Of a stretch of 64,000 nt of DNA, positions 47,724-56,872 are shown in pieces. Where the stretch lies: assembly GCF_000316625.1 (NCBI RefSeq), contig NC_019676.1, positions 5,164,501-5,228,500 on the forward strand, given 5' to 3'. The number at the start of each line of letters is the position of its first letter. Within the stretch, counting starts at the first letter, position 1. A program made the translations under genes and the position numbers. This DNA comes from Nostoc sp. PCC 7107. Lineage in GTDB: Bacteria; Cyanobacteriota; Cyanobacteriia; Cyanobacteriales; Nostocaceae. The notes beneath the pieces are model-generated. The model saw nothing but the letters and a program-made list of their open reading frames with translations. It did not search any database and was not told the DNA's origin.

Positions 47724-48206
47724 ATGGCAACGCAGAAAAAACCCGATCTGAGCGATCCTACGTTAAGAGCTAAACTTGCCAAGGGTATGGGTCACAACTA
47801 TTATGGTGAACCCGCTTGGCCTAATGACTTACTGTATATATTCCCAGTTGTCATCATGGGATCTTTCGCTTGTATTGTGGCTCTAGCGGTACTAGATCCA
47901 GCAATGACAGGTGAACCAGCAGATCCTTTTGCTACACCACTGGAAATTCTCCCAGAGTGGTACTTGTACCCTGTATTCCAAATTTTGCGATCGCTTCCTA
48001 ACAAATTGTTGGGAGTTTTAGCAATGGCTTCCGTACCTTTGGGGCTAATTCTGGTTCCCTTTATTGAGAACGTGAATAAGTTCCAAAACCCCTTCCGTCG
48101 TCCAGTTGCAACTACAGTATTTCTGTTTGGAACTCTCGTAACTTTGTGGTTGGGTATCGGTGCTGCTTTACCTTTAGACAAATCCTTGACCTTGGGACTT
48201 TTCTAA
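47724..48206 (+). CDS. petD: Cytochrome b6f complex subunit IV
   Basis: A 160-residue subunit IV with three membrane helices. The PEWY motif, part of the plastoquinol oxidation site, is at residues 77-80 with Glu78. AGGAG lies 13-17 bases before the ATG. It works with cytochrome b6, encoded upstream. A strong hairpin lies 25 bp beyond the stop. Confidence 0.98.
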   Translation: MATQKKPDLSDPTLRAKLAKGMGHNYYGEPAWPNDLLYIFPVVIMGSFACIVALAVLDPAMTGEPADPFATPLEILPEWYLYPVFQILRSLPNKLLGVLAMASVPLGLILVPFIENVNKFQNPFRRPVATTVFLFGTLVTLWLGIGAALPLDKSLTLGLF

Positions 48207-48537
48207 ATTAGATTAGTTACCAAAATTTGCTTTGACGCTTGTATGTTTCAATAGCATGTAAAAGGGTATGGGTGGTAGTTAAAACCACTCATACTCCCTA
48301 AAATATGCTGATGAAACAGTCAACAAGCGTCAATTTTAGTAATCCAGGTAGCATCTGAGGTTTTTAGTTTTGGCTCATCAAAAATGGGCAAAATGGTTAG
48401 GACATCAACAGATAATAAAACTCAGACACCAAAAGACTTTTAACTCTGTTCCCTACCATAGCAGCTATGCCAAAATTCAAAATCTCCATAATTCAACTTG
48501 TAAAAACATTTTTTATTGAATACTCAAGTCACGGTCA
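48207..48537. other. Intergenic region after petD
   Basis: A 331-bp gap with the bulged hairpin described at 48232-48333. The rest shows no open frame. Confidence 0.4.
48232..48333. terminator. Long bulged hairpin downstream of petD
   Basis: Three nested paired blocks are visible. TTGACGCTTGT (48232-48242) pairs with ACAAGCGTCAA (48323-48333). TGTTTCAATAGCAT pairs loosely with ATGCTGATGAAACA. GGTATGGGTGGTAGTT pairs with AACCACTCATACTCC. The whole is about 100 bp. It could stabilise the petBD message 3' end or terminate it. Confidence 0.65.
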
Positions 48538-48972
48538 ATGCTGAGAATGGTGGAGCGAGACCATCTGAGTGTCAGGAGCGAGCTTCCGCTCTTAAATAAA
48601 GTTCAACAATGGTTTGAACAATTTTGTCTGCAATATTTATTTCAACGGGGTTGGTCAGAAAACCAACTCTATCGACTCAATTTAGCATTAGCAGAGGGCT
48701 TTACTAACGCAGTTCGCCACGCTCACGAGGCTTTACCACCGGAAACAACGATAGACATTGAAGCTAGTCTGTGGGTTGATAGAATAGAACTGAGAATTTG
48801 GGATCATGGCCAACCTTTTAATCCTGATGCGATCGCCGAGCCAAAACCAGGTACTCCCCAAGAAGGAGGTTATGGATGGTTTTTGTTGAGGCGGTTAACT
48901 GACCAAGTGGTTTATGAACGTAGCCCAGATGAAAGAAATTGTCTATTAATTGTCGAGTACAATCGCCAATAA
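48538..48972 (+). CDS. RsbW-like anti-sigma factor / serine kinase (HATPase_c)
   Basis: A 144-residue protein with the GHKL ATP-binding fold of the RsbW/SpoIIAB type. N-box LNLALAEGFTNAVRHAHE is at about residues 49-66, G1 DHGQPFNPD near 100, and G2 GGYGWFLLRRLTDQV near 116. Proteins of this kind phosphorylate anti-anti-sigma factors or bind sigma factors in partner-switching pathways. No partner STAS-domain gene or phosphatase is adjacent. The start may be 48538 or the Met three codons later. Confidence 0.8.
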   Translation: MLRMVERDHLSVRSELPLLNKVQQWFEQFCLQYLFQRGWSENQLYRLNLALAEGFTNAVRHAHEALPPETTIDIEASLWVDRIELRIWDHGQPFNPDAIAEPKPGTPQEGGYGWFLLRRLTDQVVYERSPDERNCLLIVEYNRQ

Positions 48973-49150
48973 ATTCCCATAAGAAAAAACAAGGGAATTT
49001 ATTGTTAACTATATAATTTGTGTATAAAAAAAATACTTCAGTTGAGTAAAGTCAGCATACGATTGAGATGGTGCTTTTGCTAAGATTTGGCAGCAGCATA
49101 GAGATTACTCAGGCTGTGCAAGAGTAAAACTAATATAAATAAAAACGTAA

Positions 49151-50320
49151 ATGCTGACTGATGTAATGGGAGAAAACCCGAAAGCTAGTAAAAAAGTTAA
49201 CAAAACTCCTCACCATGTCTTCGTTTTTATCGAAATTTTTGCTGGCGAAGGTGGAATTCAATCTTATGTGAAAGATATTTTTCAGGCTTATGGGGAATTG
49301 AACGCAGAGTACAAGACAGATGTATTTGTTCTGCGAGATAGCCCTGACTGCTCAAATCCTTTTGAGTCTGATAGTTTAAAGTTTCATTATTTTAAAAATC
49401 AATCCCCGCAAATAGGCAGAATTGCTCTGTCCGGGGCTTTGTTAAAGTTTCTCTTACAAAAACGCCCCCAACGTGTATTTTGTGGTCATATTAAACTTGC
49501 AGCATTAATCCAAACTCTTTGCCAACCGTTGGGTATTCCCTACACAGTCCTCACCTACGGTAAAGAAGTTTGGGAACCCTTGAAAAATCAAGAACGCCGC
49601 GCCCTAGCCGCAGCCAGAGAAATTTGGACAATCAGCCGTTACAGTCGAGATCGCGCTTGTGCGGCGAATGGAATTGACCCCAAAACAGTAAAAATGTTAC
49701 CTTGTGCAATTGATGGAGATAAATTCACTCCAGGGGCAAAATTACCTGAATTAGTAGAAAAGTATGGTTTAACAGATGCTAAGGTTTTAATGACAGTAGC
49801 CCGTCTGTGGTCGGGAGATATTTACAAAGGTGTTGATGTCACCATTCGGGCGCTACCGAAAATTGCTCAAGCTTTCTCTGAAGTCAAATATTTGGTCATT
49901 GGTCGTGGTGATGATCAACCAAGATTAGCCCAATTGGCGAAAGATTTGGGGGTAAGCGATCGCGTTGTATTTGCTGGTTTTGTCCCTACAGAAGATTTAA
50001 TAGCTCATTACCGTTTAGCAGATGCTTACATCATGCCTTCTCAAGAAGGTTTTGGCATTGTTTATTTAGAAGCAATGGTTTGTGGTATCCCAGTTTTATC
50101 TGGTGATGCTGACGGTTCCGCTGACCCCTTACAAGATGGTAAGCTAGGCTGGCGAGTTCCACACCGCGATGCTGATGCTGTCGCCGCAGCCTGCATAGAA
50201 ATTCTGCACAAGCACGACCAACGCTGTGATGGAAAGTGGTTGCGAGAACAAGCGATCGCTCATTTCGGTATAGAAGCCTTCCGACAGCAGCTATTAAATT
50301 TAGTTGCACCAGGTGACTGA
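49151..50320 (+). CDS. Glycosyltransferase family 4 (GT-B fold)
   Basis: A 389-residue GT4 protein. The N-terminal domain has FVFIEIFAGEGGIQSYVKDIF, the acceptor-side glycine loop. The C-terminal domain has VARLWSGDIYKGVDVTIRAL, YLVIGRGDDQPRL, and the nucleotide-sugar site SQEGFGIVYLEAMVCGIPVLSG with the EX7E motif (E..GFGIVYLE). It probably transfers a sugar during polysaccharide, lipid or antigen assembly. The specific donor is unknown. The last codon and stop lie inside a dispersed repeat that begins at 50315. Another Met at 49166 is a possible start. Confidence 0.85.
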   Translation: MLTDVMGENPKASKKVNKTPHHVFVFIEIFAGEGGIQSYVKDIFQAYGELNAEYKTDVFVLRDSPDCSNPFESDSLKFHYFKNQSPQIGRIALSGALLKFLLQKRPQRVFCGHIKLAALIQTLCQPLGIPYTVLTYGKEVWEPLKNQERRALAAAREIWTISRYSRDRACAANGIDPKTVKMLPCAIDGDKFTPGAKLPELVEKYGLTDAKVLMTVARLWSGDIYKGVDVTIRALPKIAQAFSEVKYLVIGRGDDQPRLAQLAKDLGVSDRVVFAGFVPTEDLIAHYRLADAYIMPSQEGFGIVYLEAMVCGIPVLSGDADGSADPLQDGKLGWRVPHRDADAVAAACIEILHKHDQRCDGKWLREQAIAHFGIEAFRQQLLNLVAPGD

Positions 50321-50440
50321 AGTCGCAGCTACACGAGTAAAACCTGCCTGCGCTGGTTCAAAACGTTGATTTTGTGTTAGTCCGCACAGGCGGACTTAGT
50401 TTGTATAGCCACGAATTCCATTCGCTGAGGCTTGGTGCAA
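50315..50440. repeat. Dispersed repeat, copy 1 (with GT gene stop inside)
   Basis: Read as its reverse complement, this segment matches 58664-58866: GCGAATGGAATTCGTGGCTAT.., AGTCCGCCTGTGCGGACT, TTTTGAACCAGCGCAGG and GTGTAGCTGCGACT. Copy 2 carries an extra nested piece of about 70 bp. The stop of the glycosyltransferase gene falls within GTGACTGAAGTCGC at its edge. Confidence 0.75.
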
Positions 50441-50502
50441 GATGTGAGTTTACTAACTCTAAACTCGCTATCCTAGAAAGAGAGCAAGACAGTAATTAAA
50501 AA

Positions 50503-50874
50503 ATGAGCTTTAACAATTCTCAATTGAATCTGGTAAATCTCCGCCCTTTGCTCACTTTATTAGCAGTTATCTGGTTGCTAGGTTCATTGGGTTTGGGTTG
50601 GTTAGTGAAGTCTGTATTTATTCTTTTTGCACTGCTGTCACTAGCACCTGTAGTTGCGTTCTTTGGGTTTCGCTGGTGGCTGCAACGCAACTTAGTGGTT
50701 GACAAGTGTCCAGTCTGCGCCTACGAATTTACTGGTTTAAATAATAGCCAATTACAATGTCCTAACTGTGGAGAACAGCTATCAGTTCAGAAAGGTCACT
50801 TCCAACGCTTTGCACCAGAAGGCACAATTGATGTGACTGCGGTGGAAGTACAAGCCAAATCATTGGAAGATTAA
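50503..50874 (+). CDS. Membrane protein with C-terminal zinc ribbon
   Basis: A 123-residue protein. Two hydrophobic helices at residues 11-31 and 35-57 are followed by a double CxxC pair, CPVCAYEF and CPNCGEQL (about residues 72-90), that should bind one zinc. The tail (RFAPEGTIDVTAVEVQAKSLED) is acidic. The zinc ribbon would face the cytoplasm. I do not recognise a named family. A matching hairpin follows at 50894. Confidence 0.7.
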   Translation: MSFNNSQLNLVNLRPLLTLLAVIWLLGSLGLGWLVKSVFILFALLSLAPVVAFFGFRWWLQRNLVVDKCPVCAYEFTGLNNSQLQCPNCGEQLSVQKGHFQRFAPEGTIDVTAVEVQAKSLED

Positions 50875-50893
50875 CAAAAAAGTATTCATTAGT

Positions 50894-50986
50894 CAGAATT
50901 CTATTCGGAATTCTGGATGACTGACGGATGTTTGGACGAGATTACTTTATGGTTAGTGGTTAGCGCTTAATGGCTAACCACTAACC
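50894..50986. terminator. Two hairpins after the zinc-ribbon gene
   Basis: CAGAATTC (50894-50901) pairs with GAATTCTG (50908-50915). GGTTAGTGGTTAGC (50951-50964) pairs perfectly with GCTAACCACTAACC (50973-50986) across 8 bases. The second is made of GGTTAGT heptamers. They lie between convergent genes and may terminate both. Confidence 0.65.
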
Positions 50987-51054
50987 TAGTTTGTAGTAGA
51001 GTCAAAAGCCTATTTGTATTCTGACTCCTGGTTATGCTGTATTTAGTGAGTAGA

Positions 51055-51801
51055 TTAGCTGGCTTTAGCTAATCTACCTTCAATTTCTGATGCTTGTACT
51101 GCACCAGTGTAATTATCTGTATTAATCACTAAGAAAGGTGTACCAGCAATACCCAATTCATTAGCTAGTTTGAGGTCTTTTTCAACTGCTGTTTTTGCCA
51201 ACTTGCGATCGCTCTCAAACTTCACTAAATTTAAATTCAGTTTTTTAGCTAGATCTACATACAAAGTTTCACCTAGTTGCTTTTGATTTTCAAACAAAGC
51301 ATCATGGTATTCCCAGAACTTACCCTGTTGTTTCGCCGCCCAAGCTGCTTGTGCTGCTGGTAATGCTTCTGCATGGACTCCAGTCAAAGGAAAATTCTTA
51401 TAAACCAATGTCAGATTATCTTTGTGCTTGTCTACTACTGACTTGAGAGTTTTATGTACTTCAGCACAGTAGGGACATTGAAAATCTGAGAATTCTACTA
51501 GCACAGTTTTGGATTTAACAGCGCCAGTTGTTGGTGAATCTCCAATGATATTTTCAGGTTTAGTTTTTAAATCATCTAAAAAAGCCTGTTGTACTTTTTG
51601 TAATTTCTCTTGCTTTGTCAGTTGATACTCTTGCAGAGCATCGATCACGAATTGGGGATTGTTACGGATAACTTCTAAAACTTGCTTTTCGAGTTTGGCA
51701 TCAATATCGGTAGCTGCTTGTGCAGGTAGTGTCCAGCCTAAGACCAAACACAGCAGGCAGACGATAACCCAGGTACGTAGATACTGAAATAATTGTCGCA
51801 T
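51055..51801 (-). CDS. DsbA-like thiol-disulfide oxidoreductase (thioredoxin fold)
   Basis: A 248-residue exported protein. A signal anchor or peptide (WVIVCLLCLVLGWTLPAQAA) leads to a helical linker and then a thioredoxin fold with the active site CPYC in LVEFSDFQCPYCAEVHKTL (near residue 113). The helical insert from AAWAAKQQGKFWEYHDALFE and the cis-Pro GTPF in ELGIAGTPFLVIN are those of DsbA/BdbD-type enzymes. It likely oxidises protein thiols in the periplasm or lumen. No VKOR-type partner gene is adjacent. Confidence 0.87.
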   Translation of the reverse strand: MRQLFQYLRTWVIVCLLCLVLGWTLPAQAATDIDAKLEKQVLEVIRNNPQFVIDALQEYQLTKQEKLQKVQQAFLDDLKTKPENIIGDSPTTGAVKSKTVLVEFSDFQCPYCAEVHKTLKSVVDKHKDNLTLVYKNFPLTGVHAEALPAAQAAWAAKQQGKFWEYHDALFENQKQLGETLYVDLAKKLNLNLVKFESDRKLAKTAVEKDLKLANELGIAGTPFLVINTDNYTGAVQASEIEGRLAKAS

Positions 51802-52251
51802 ATCAAAATACTGAAAGTGGTCTAGAACTATTTAAGTATTACCTACTGTCTGTAAAGTTAAAAAGTAGGGGAGTGTAAATATTTTTTGTTGATATAAAGC
51901 AGCATTATAGAGGGTTACAGCCTTGTGTTCTTTATGGAATATCTATCTGAATTTGGAGTTTCTACTTAATTAAAAATTAAGGATTATCTATAACGTACCA
52001 ATATCTATCGGCATGGCAAGGCTAAAGTAGTGCAGTAACCGAAATTCCATCTGCGTTTATCTGCGGTTAATTTTATCCAAACTCTCATGGCTCATTCTCA
52101 TACCTTGATGGCGGTAACACACCCTAAATTTAAAAACTCAAGTTGTCGCATCCTGCCACCTTTGACTCATAAAAAGTCTATAATGCCGTGTGACACGGCA
52201 TCATAAGGATGAATACGTGCATGAACATTTAGCAAGAACTAGAGTGAATTT
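51802..52251. other. Intergenic region upstream of trpS
   Basis: A 450-bp gap between divergent genes. It contains an 8-bp hairpin ATGCCGTG-TGA-CACGGCAT at 52183-52201, about 50 bp before the trpS start. Nothing resembles a T-box. No gene is seen. Confidence 0.45.
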
Positions 52252-53259
52252 ATGGGTAAGCAGCGTGTGCTGTCAGGAGTTCAACCAACTGGTAATTTGC
52301 ATTTGGGTAACTACTTAGGCGCAATTCGCAACTGGGTAGAAATCCAAGACCAGTATGATAATTTCTTTTGTGTAGTAGATTTACACGCGATTACTGTACC
52401 GCATAATCCAGCGTCTTTGGCGGCAGATACTTACACCATCGCCGCACTTTACCTGGCCTGTGGGATTGATTTAAACTACTCCAGTATCTTTGTCCAGTCC
52501 CACGTTTCCGCACACAGTGAACTTGCTTGGTTGCTTAACTGCATCACTCCCTTGAACTGGTTGCAAGACATGATTCAGTTTAAGGAAAAGGCTGTTAAAC
52601 AAGGAGAAAACGTGAGTACAGGTTTGTTAATCTATCCTGTACTGATGGCTGCGGATATTTTGCTTTATCAAGCTGATAAAGTACCTGTGGGTGAAGACCA
52701 AAAGCAACATATTGAATTGACAAGGGATATTGTCAACAGGTTCAATCACCAATTTGCCAAGGATCAACCAGTATTGAAGTTACCAGATCCCTTGATTCGC
52801 AAGGAAGGTGCAAGGGTGATGAGCTTGACAGATGGGACGCGCAAAATGTCGAAGTCTGACCCATCAGAGTTAAGTCGGATCAATGTGTTAGATCCTCCAG
52901 ATCAAATTGCTAATAAAATTAAGCGGTGCAAAACTGATCCTGTAAGGGGTTTAACTTTTGATGATCCCGAACGTCCAGAGTGTCATAACTTGTTAACCTT
53001 ATATATGCTGCTGTCTGGTCAGAGCAAAGAAACAGTTGCAGCAGAATGCCAAGATATGGGTTGGGGAAAATTCAAGCCGTTATTGACAGAAACAACAATT
53101 AATGCCTTAAAACCAATCCAAGAAAAATATCAGGCAATCATGAATGACAAAGGTTATCTGGAGTCTGTGTTGCGTGATGGTCGGGAAAAAGCACAAGCGA
53201 TCGCTAATCAAACTTTAACGCAAGTAAAATTGGCTTTGGGCTACTCCTTGCCTTTGTAG
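52252..53259 (+). CDS. trpS: Tryptophan-tRNA ligase
   Basis: A 335-residue class I aminoacyl-tRNA synthetase charging tRNA-Trp. The HIGH-type motif is PTGNLHLGNYLGA (residues 12-24), with DLHAITVP after it. KMSKS is exact in TRKMSKSDPSE near residue 200. It is full length and conventional. The gene after it starts about 50 bp beyond the stop on the same strand. Confidence 0.96.
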   Translation: MGKQRVLSGVQPTGNLHLGNYLGAIRNWVEIQDQYDNFFCVVDLHAITVPHNPASLAADTYTIAALYLACGIDLNYSSIFVQSHVSAHSELAWLLNCITPLNWLQDMIQFKEKAVKQGENVSTGLLIYPVLMAADILLYQADKVPVGEDQKQHIELTRDIVNRFNHQFAKDQPVLKLPDPLIRKEGARVMSLTDGTRKMSKSDPSELSRINVLDPPDQIANKIKRCKTDPVRGLTFDDPERPECHNLLTLYMLLSGQSKETVAAECQDMGWGKFKPLLTETTINALKPIQEKYQAIMNDKGYLESVLRDGREKAQAIANQTLTQVKLALGYSLPL

Positions 53260-53309
53260 ACGCTTTGAGGTGTGATTCGTTATACCCTGGAAGAATCCCA
53301 GACTATTTA

Positions 53310-54242
53310 ATGTGTATGTATCACACCCATAGCCCTACTGTGAGTTTATTTCAGAAAGCTGCCCAAGCGGGTGAATTTCTAGTAACGGCTGAGGTAGCAC
53401 CCCCAAAAGGGGGAAATCCGGCTCATACAATTGAAATGGCGGCGACTCTTAAGGGGAGAGTTCATGCTGTCAATATTACCGATGGTAGCCGTGCTGTGTT
53501 GCGGATGTCGTCGCTGGTGGCTTCAGCGATTTTATTACAAAACGGCATTGAGCCAGTTTGTCAGATGGCTTGCCGCGATCGCAACCGTATCGCCTTACAA
53601 GCCGACCTCATGGGCGCTCATGCTTTGGGTATTCGGAATATCTTAGCTTTAACAGGCGACCCAGTAAAAGCAGGCGATCATCCTGATGCTAAAGCCGTTT
53701 TTGATTTAGAAGCTGTAAGATTATTGCAACTAATTCAAAAAATGAATCAAGGTGTTGATTGCAACGATAAACCCTTGACCGATGGCGCAACAGATTTATT
53801 TGTCGGTGCAGCTGTAGACCCTCAATGTGCGAGTTGGTCAGGTTTGCAAAGTCGCTTTGAACGCAAAATTGTAGCCGGAGCGCAATTTTTTCAAAGTCAA
53901 TTAATTACTGATTTTGAAAGGCTAGAAAAGTTCATGGACAAAATAGCATCAGTCCATAAAAAACCAATTCTTGCCGGAATTTTTCTGTTGAAATCAGCGA
54001 AAAATGCTCAATTTATTAATAGGTGTGTTCCAGGTGTAAATATACCTGAACATATTATTGATAGATTAGCCAAAGCCAAAGACCCACTAGAAGAAGGTGT
54101 CAAAATTGCCGCAGAACAAGTGCAAATAGCAAAGCAATTGTGTCATGGTGTCCATATTATGGCCGTCAAGCGGGAAGATTTGATTCCCCAGATTTTGAAT
54201 TTGGCGGGAGTGAAGCCTGTTAATTTGGTTGTAGCGAAGTAG
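53310..54242 (+). CDS. metF: Methylenetetrahydrofolate reductase-like protein
   Basis: A protein of about 310 residues with the MTHFR barrel. FLVTAEVAPPKGGN is near residue 25 and NITDGSRAVLRMSSL near 60. PVCQMACRDRNRIALQADLMGAHALGIRNILALTGDP near 85-120 is the FAD-binding heart of the family. Then come FVGAAVDP, GAQFFQSQLI and PILAGIFLLKS. MTHFR makes 5-methyl-THF for methionine synthesis, using NAD(P)H and FAD. Start 53310 (MCMYHT) is preferred over 53265 because the added residues do not match the family. It is probably co-transcribed with trpS. Confidence 0.85.
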   Translation: MCMYHTHSPTVSLFQKAAQAGEFLVTAEVAPPKGGNPAHTIEMAATLKGRVHAVNITDGSRAVLRMSSLVASAILLQNGIEPVCQMACRDRNRIALQADLMGAHALGIRNILALTGDPVKAGDHPDAKAVFDLEAVRLLQLIQKMNQGVDCNDKPLTDGATDLFVGAAVDPQCASWSGLQSRFERKIVAGAQFFQSQLITDFERLEKFMDKIASVHKKPILAGIFLLKSAKNAQFINRCVPGVNIPEHIIDRLAKAKDPLEEGVKIAAEQVQIAKQLCHGVHIMAVKREDLIPQILNLAGVKPVNLVVAK

Positions 54243-54303
54243 GCTAGGTGAGGCGATCGCATTTCTTAGTTTACCGAAGAGTGCGATCGTTCTTTTCCTC
54301 GCT

Positions 54304-54378
54304 TTGTTGACTGGTGAGGAAAAAGCCGACTGCCTGACTGCTCAATTGCGATCGCTCGGTGTTGAACTAGAAGTGTAG
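54304..54378 (+). pseudogene. Remnant of a Uma2-family gene 3' end
   Basis: The frame reads LLTGEEKADCLTAQLRSLGV followed by ELEV and a stop. The Uma2 protein at 58941-59708 ends LLLTGDERAAKEAQRAEQ.. and then LIAQLRSLGVEPEA. The remnant therefore keeps both ends of that tail and lacks the coiled-coil repeats between. At DNA level CTCAATTGCGATCGCTCGGT followed by GTTGAAC is the same in both. Everything upstream of this tail is lost. Confidence 0.75.
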
Positions 54379-54623
54379 GTTTTTAGCTTTAAGGTGTGAT
54401 CGCTCTGATGTTACCGAAGGCGATCGCGCCAATTTGGGATTTGGCTGGGGAAAGTAAACAAGTAATAGACTATGTACATAGAGGCGCGAATTTTTGCGCC
54501 TTTATGATTTGTGGAGATAGTAAGATTGAAGTACGCCAGTTAAACAGCCTATTTGGTGATGTACTAGCACTAAACATCAACAATAACTGAATGAATGGGT
54601 GTTAATAATAAGGAGTAAGCGCC

Positions 54624-55757
54624 GTGGTAAATTTGAATAATTACAATGCCGAATTAGCTGATGAAGAAACTTTAGATGAAGAAAATAATGAGGAAGAGCA
54701 ATATGAAAAGAATACTTTTGATTACGATCCTGAAAAAATTAATATTGTGACTAGAGAACCAACAATTGAACAATTACTGAGACGAATCGATCAGGAAGCT
54801 CTGGATTTAGCACCTGATTTTCAGCGTCAGTCCAATATCTGGAAGGATGATGTTAAAAGCCGATTAATTGAATCTATCCTGATTCGCATTCCTCTACCAG
54901 CATTCTATATAGATGCAACTAATGAAGATAAATGGTTAGTTGTAGATGGATTACAACGCTTATCTGCTTTAAAGCAATTTGTTAGTGAGAAAAGGTTGAA
55001 GCTAAGTGGACTAGAATACCTAACAAATCTTAAAGATAAAACTTATGATGAATTGGAACCAAGATACCAACGACGTATCCTTGAAACTCAACCTACAGTT
55101 TATTTGATTGAAAAAGGTACTCCTATAGAAGTAAAATATAATATTTTTAAACGAATTAATACAGGAGGTGTACATCTTTCAAATCAAGAAATACGTCATG
55201 CTCTTAACCCTGGTCAAGCAAACAAGTTCTTACGTAAACTTGCCGCTTCTGACGAGTTCATACAAGTTATGAATCTTAGTGAATCCAAGAAAAAACGTAT
55301 GGATGATCGAGAATTTATTACTGGTTTCTTGGCTTTTAGACTAACTTCTTACAAGGATTATCAAAAAGATTCTAGGGATGCTTTTTTAAGTAAGGCTTTA
55401 TCTAAAGTAAATAATCTTTCGGAAGCGGAATTAAATAAAATTGAGAACAGTTTTAAAAAAGCGATGATAGCATCATTTGAAATTTTCGGTAAAAATGCTT
55501 TCCGAAAACTGTCTAATAAAACTACCAGAAAATTTCCAGTAAATAAATCTTTATTTGAAGCTTGGTCAGTAAATTTTAGTCAATTGAATAATGAAGAGAT
55601 TAAAGTCTTGAAAGAACGTAAACAAAAAATGATTGATAATTTTATTTTTTACGTAGATAATGATAAAGATTTTTTTTCTTCTATTTCTCAAGCTGACAAC
55701 AAGATAGAATATCGATTTAGTACTATAGAAAAAATAATTCAGGAAGTGCTTTCATGA
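54624..55757 (+). CDS. DUF262 (GmrSD N-domain/ParB-like) protein, first gene of a three-gene cassette
   Basis: A 377-residue protein. An acidic N-terminus (ADEETLDEENNEEEQYEKN) is followed by the DUF262 core: APDFQRQSNIWKDDVKSRLIESIL (residues 58-82, with the family R..W), WLVVDGLQRLSALKQF (the DGxQR motif, near 107), and KYNIFKRINTGGVHLSNQEIRHA (near 172-195). The C-terminal 170 residues are helical and Lys-rich. There is no DUF1524/HNH nuclease domain, which the type IV restriction protein GmrSD carries. The start is GTG at 54624 with AGGAG 8 bases before it. It overlaps the ATPase gene by 4 bp, so the two are translationally coupled. Confidence 0.85.
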   Translation: MVNLNNYNAELADEETLDEENNEEEQYEKNTFDYDPEKINIVTREPTIEQLLRRIDQEALDLAPDFQRQSNIWKDDVKSRLIESILIRIPLPAFYIDATNEDKWLVVDGLQRLSALKQFVSEKRLKLSGLEYLTNLKDKTYDELEPRYQRRILETQPTVYLIEKGTPIEVKYNIFKRINTGGVHLSNQEIRHALNPGQANKFLRKLAASDEFIQVMNLSESKKKRMDDREFITGFLAFRLTSYKDYQKDSRDAFLSKALSKVNNLSEAELNKIENSFKKAMIASFEIFGKNAFRKLSNKTTRKFPVNKSLFEAWSVNFSQLNNEEIKVLKERKQKMIDNFIFYVDNDKDFFSSISQADNKIEYRFSTIEKIIQEVLS

Positions 55758-56869
55758 TTCGCTCTCTTCGTATAATTAACTTCAAAAAATTTGAAGACCA
55801 GTTGCTTGAATTTAGACCTTTAACACTAATTTCTGGACTTAACAGCACTGGAAAATCCACTGTGCTTCAATCATTAGCACTACTACGCCAATCTTATCAA
55901 CAGGATTTATTGCCAAAAACTGGCTTGGCACTAAATGGAGAATTAGCAAGTATTGGTACAGCACAAGATGCCTTTTATGAGGGTGCGAAGGATAACCATA
56001 TAAGCTTTGAGATTATCTGGGAAAAGTATGAAGGTATATGGGATTTTAATTACAACTCAGATAAGAAAAAAGAAGATTTTTTAAATGTCATTTCAGAACC
56101 AAATGAATCTGAAATCCGTAAATCATATATTTTTAGCAAATATTTTCACTATCTTCAAGCAGAACGAATAGGCCCACGTTCATTTAATGAAATGTCTGAT
56201 TATCAAGTCAGAAGACTTAGACAAATTGGTACTCAAGGAGAATATACAGCCCATTTCCTTTACATTTATGGAGATGAACCAATTTCCATCTCTAATCTCA
56301 GCTATCCACAAGCAAAATCAATGAATCTAATAGATCAAGTGGAAGCATGGATGAGAGAGGTAAGTCCTGGTATACGTATCAAAATAGAAGCTAACTCAGC
56401 GATGGGTTTAGTGACTATCAAATATTTTTATGGAGATAGTAATCTTTATCGTGCAACCAACGTTGGTTTTGGAATTACCTACACTTTATCAATTATTGTA
56501 GCTATACTTTCATCTCCTCCTGGTACACTAATCCTAGTTGAAAACCCAGAGGCTCATCTTCATCCTAGAGGACAAGCCAAAATGGGAGAATTATTAGCAC
56601 TAGCAGCTAGTTGTGATATTCAGGTAGTGATAGAAACTCATAGCGATCATGTTTTAAACGGGATTCGTCTTGCGGTTCATGGTGGCATCATTCCGCCGCA
56701 TTATGTCCAGTTGCATTACTTTCAGCAACAAGAAAAACAAGGACAAGCTTTGACAAAAGTAGTTTCACCACGCATTGATCGGAATGGCAGAATTGATCGA
56801 TGGCCTGATGGATTCTTTGATGAGTGGGAAAAAAGTTTGGATGTTTTGTTAGAACCTGCGGGAGAGTAG
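55754..56869 (+). CDS. AAA family ATPase with DUF3696 C-terminus, second gene of the cassette
   Basis: A 371-residue ABC/SMC-like ATPase. Walker A ISGLNSTGKSTV is at residues 27-38 with LQSLALLRQSYQQ after it. The middle is large (80-250). The C-terminal half has Walker B TLILVENPEAHLHPRGQAKMGELL near 255-280, the H-loop VIETHSDHVLNGIR near 293-306, and a DUF3696-type end WPDGFFDEWEK near residue 350. Related ATPases drive defence systems such as Septu and OLD-like systems. It begins inside the stop of the DUF262 gene (ATGA) and the next gene starts 3 bp after its stop. This is a tight operon. Confidence 0.85.
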   Translation: MIRSLRIINFKKFEDQLLEFRPLTLISGLNSTGKSTVLQSLALLRQSYQQDLLPKTGLALNGELASIGTAQDAFYEGAKDNHISFEIIWEKYEGIWDFNYNSDKKKEDFLNVISEPNESEIRKSYIFSKYFHYLQAERIGPRSFNEMSDYQVRRLRQIGTQGEYTAHFLYIYGDEPISISNLSYPQAKSMNLIDQVEAWMREVSPGIRIKIEANSAMGLVTIKYFYGDSNLYRATNVGFGITYTLSIIVAILSSPPGTLILVENPEAHLHPRGQAKMGELLALAASCDIQVVIETHSDHVLNGIRLAVHGGIIPPHYVQLHYFQQQEKQGQALTKVVSPRIDRNGRIDRWPDGFFDEWEKSLDVLLEPAGE

Positions 56870-56872
56870 AGT

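Noticed and set aside
52183-52201. T-box or attenuator before trpS
   Set aside because: Only a simple 8-bp hairpin is present. There is no T-box core sequence and no leader peptide with tryptophan codons.
54396-54590. Small open frame of 64 codons (MIALMLPKAIAPIWD...)
   Set aside because: It has no clear ribosome-binding site, contains a HIP1 site and an inverted repeat (AGGCGC...GCGCCT), and matches no family I know. It is probably chance in a decayed intergenic region.
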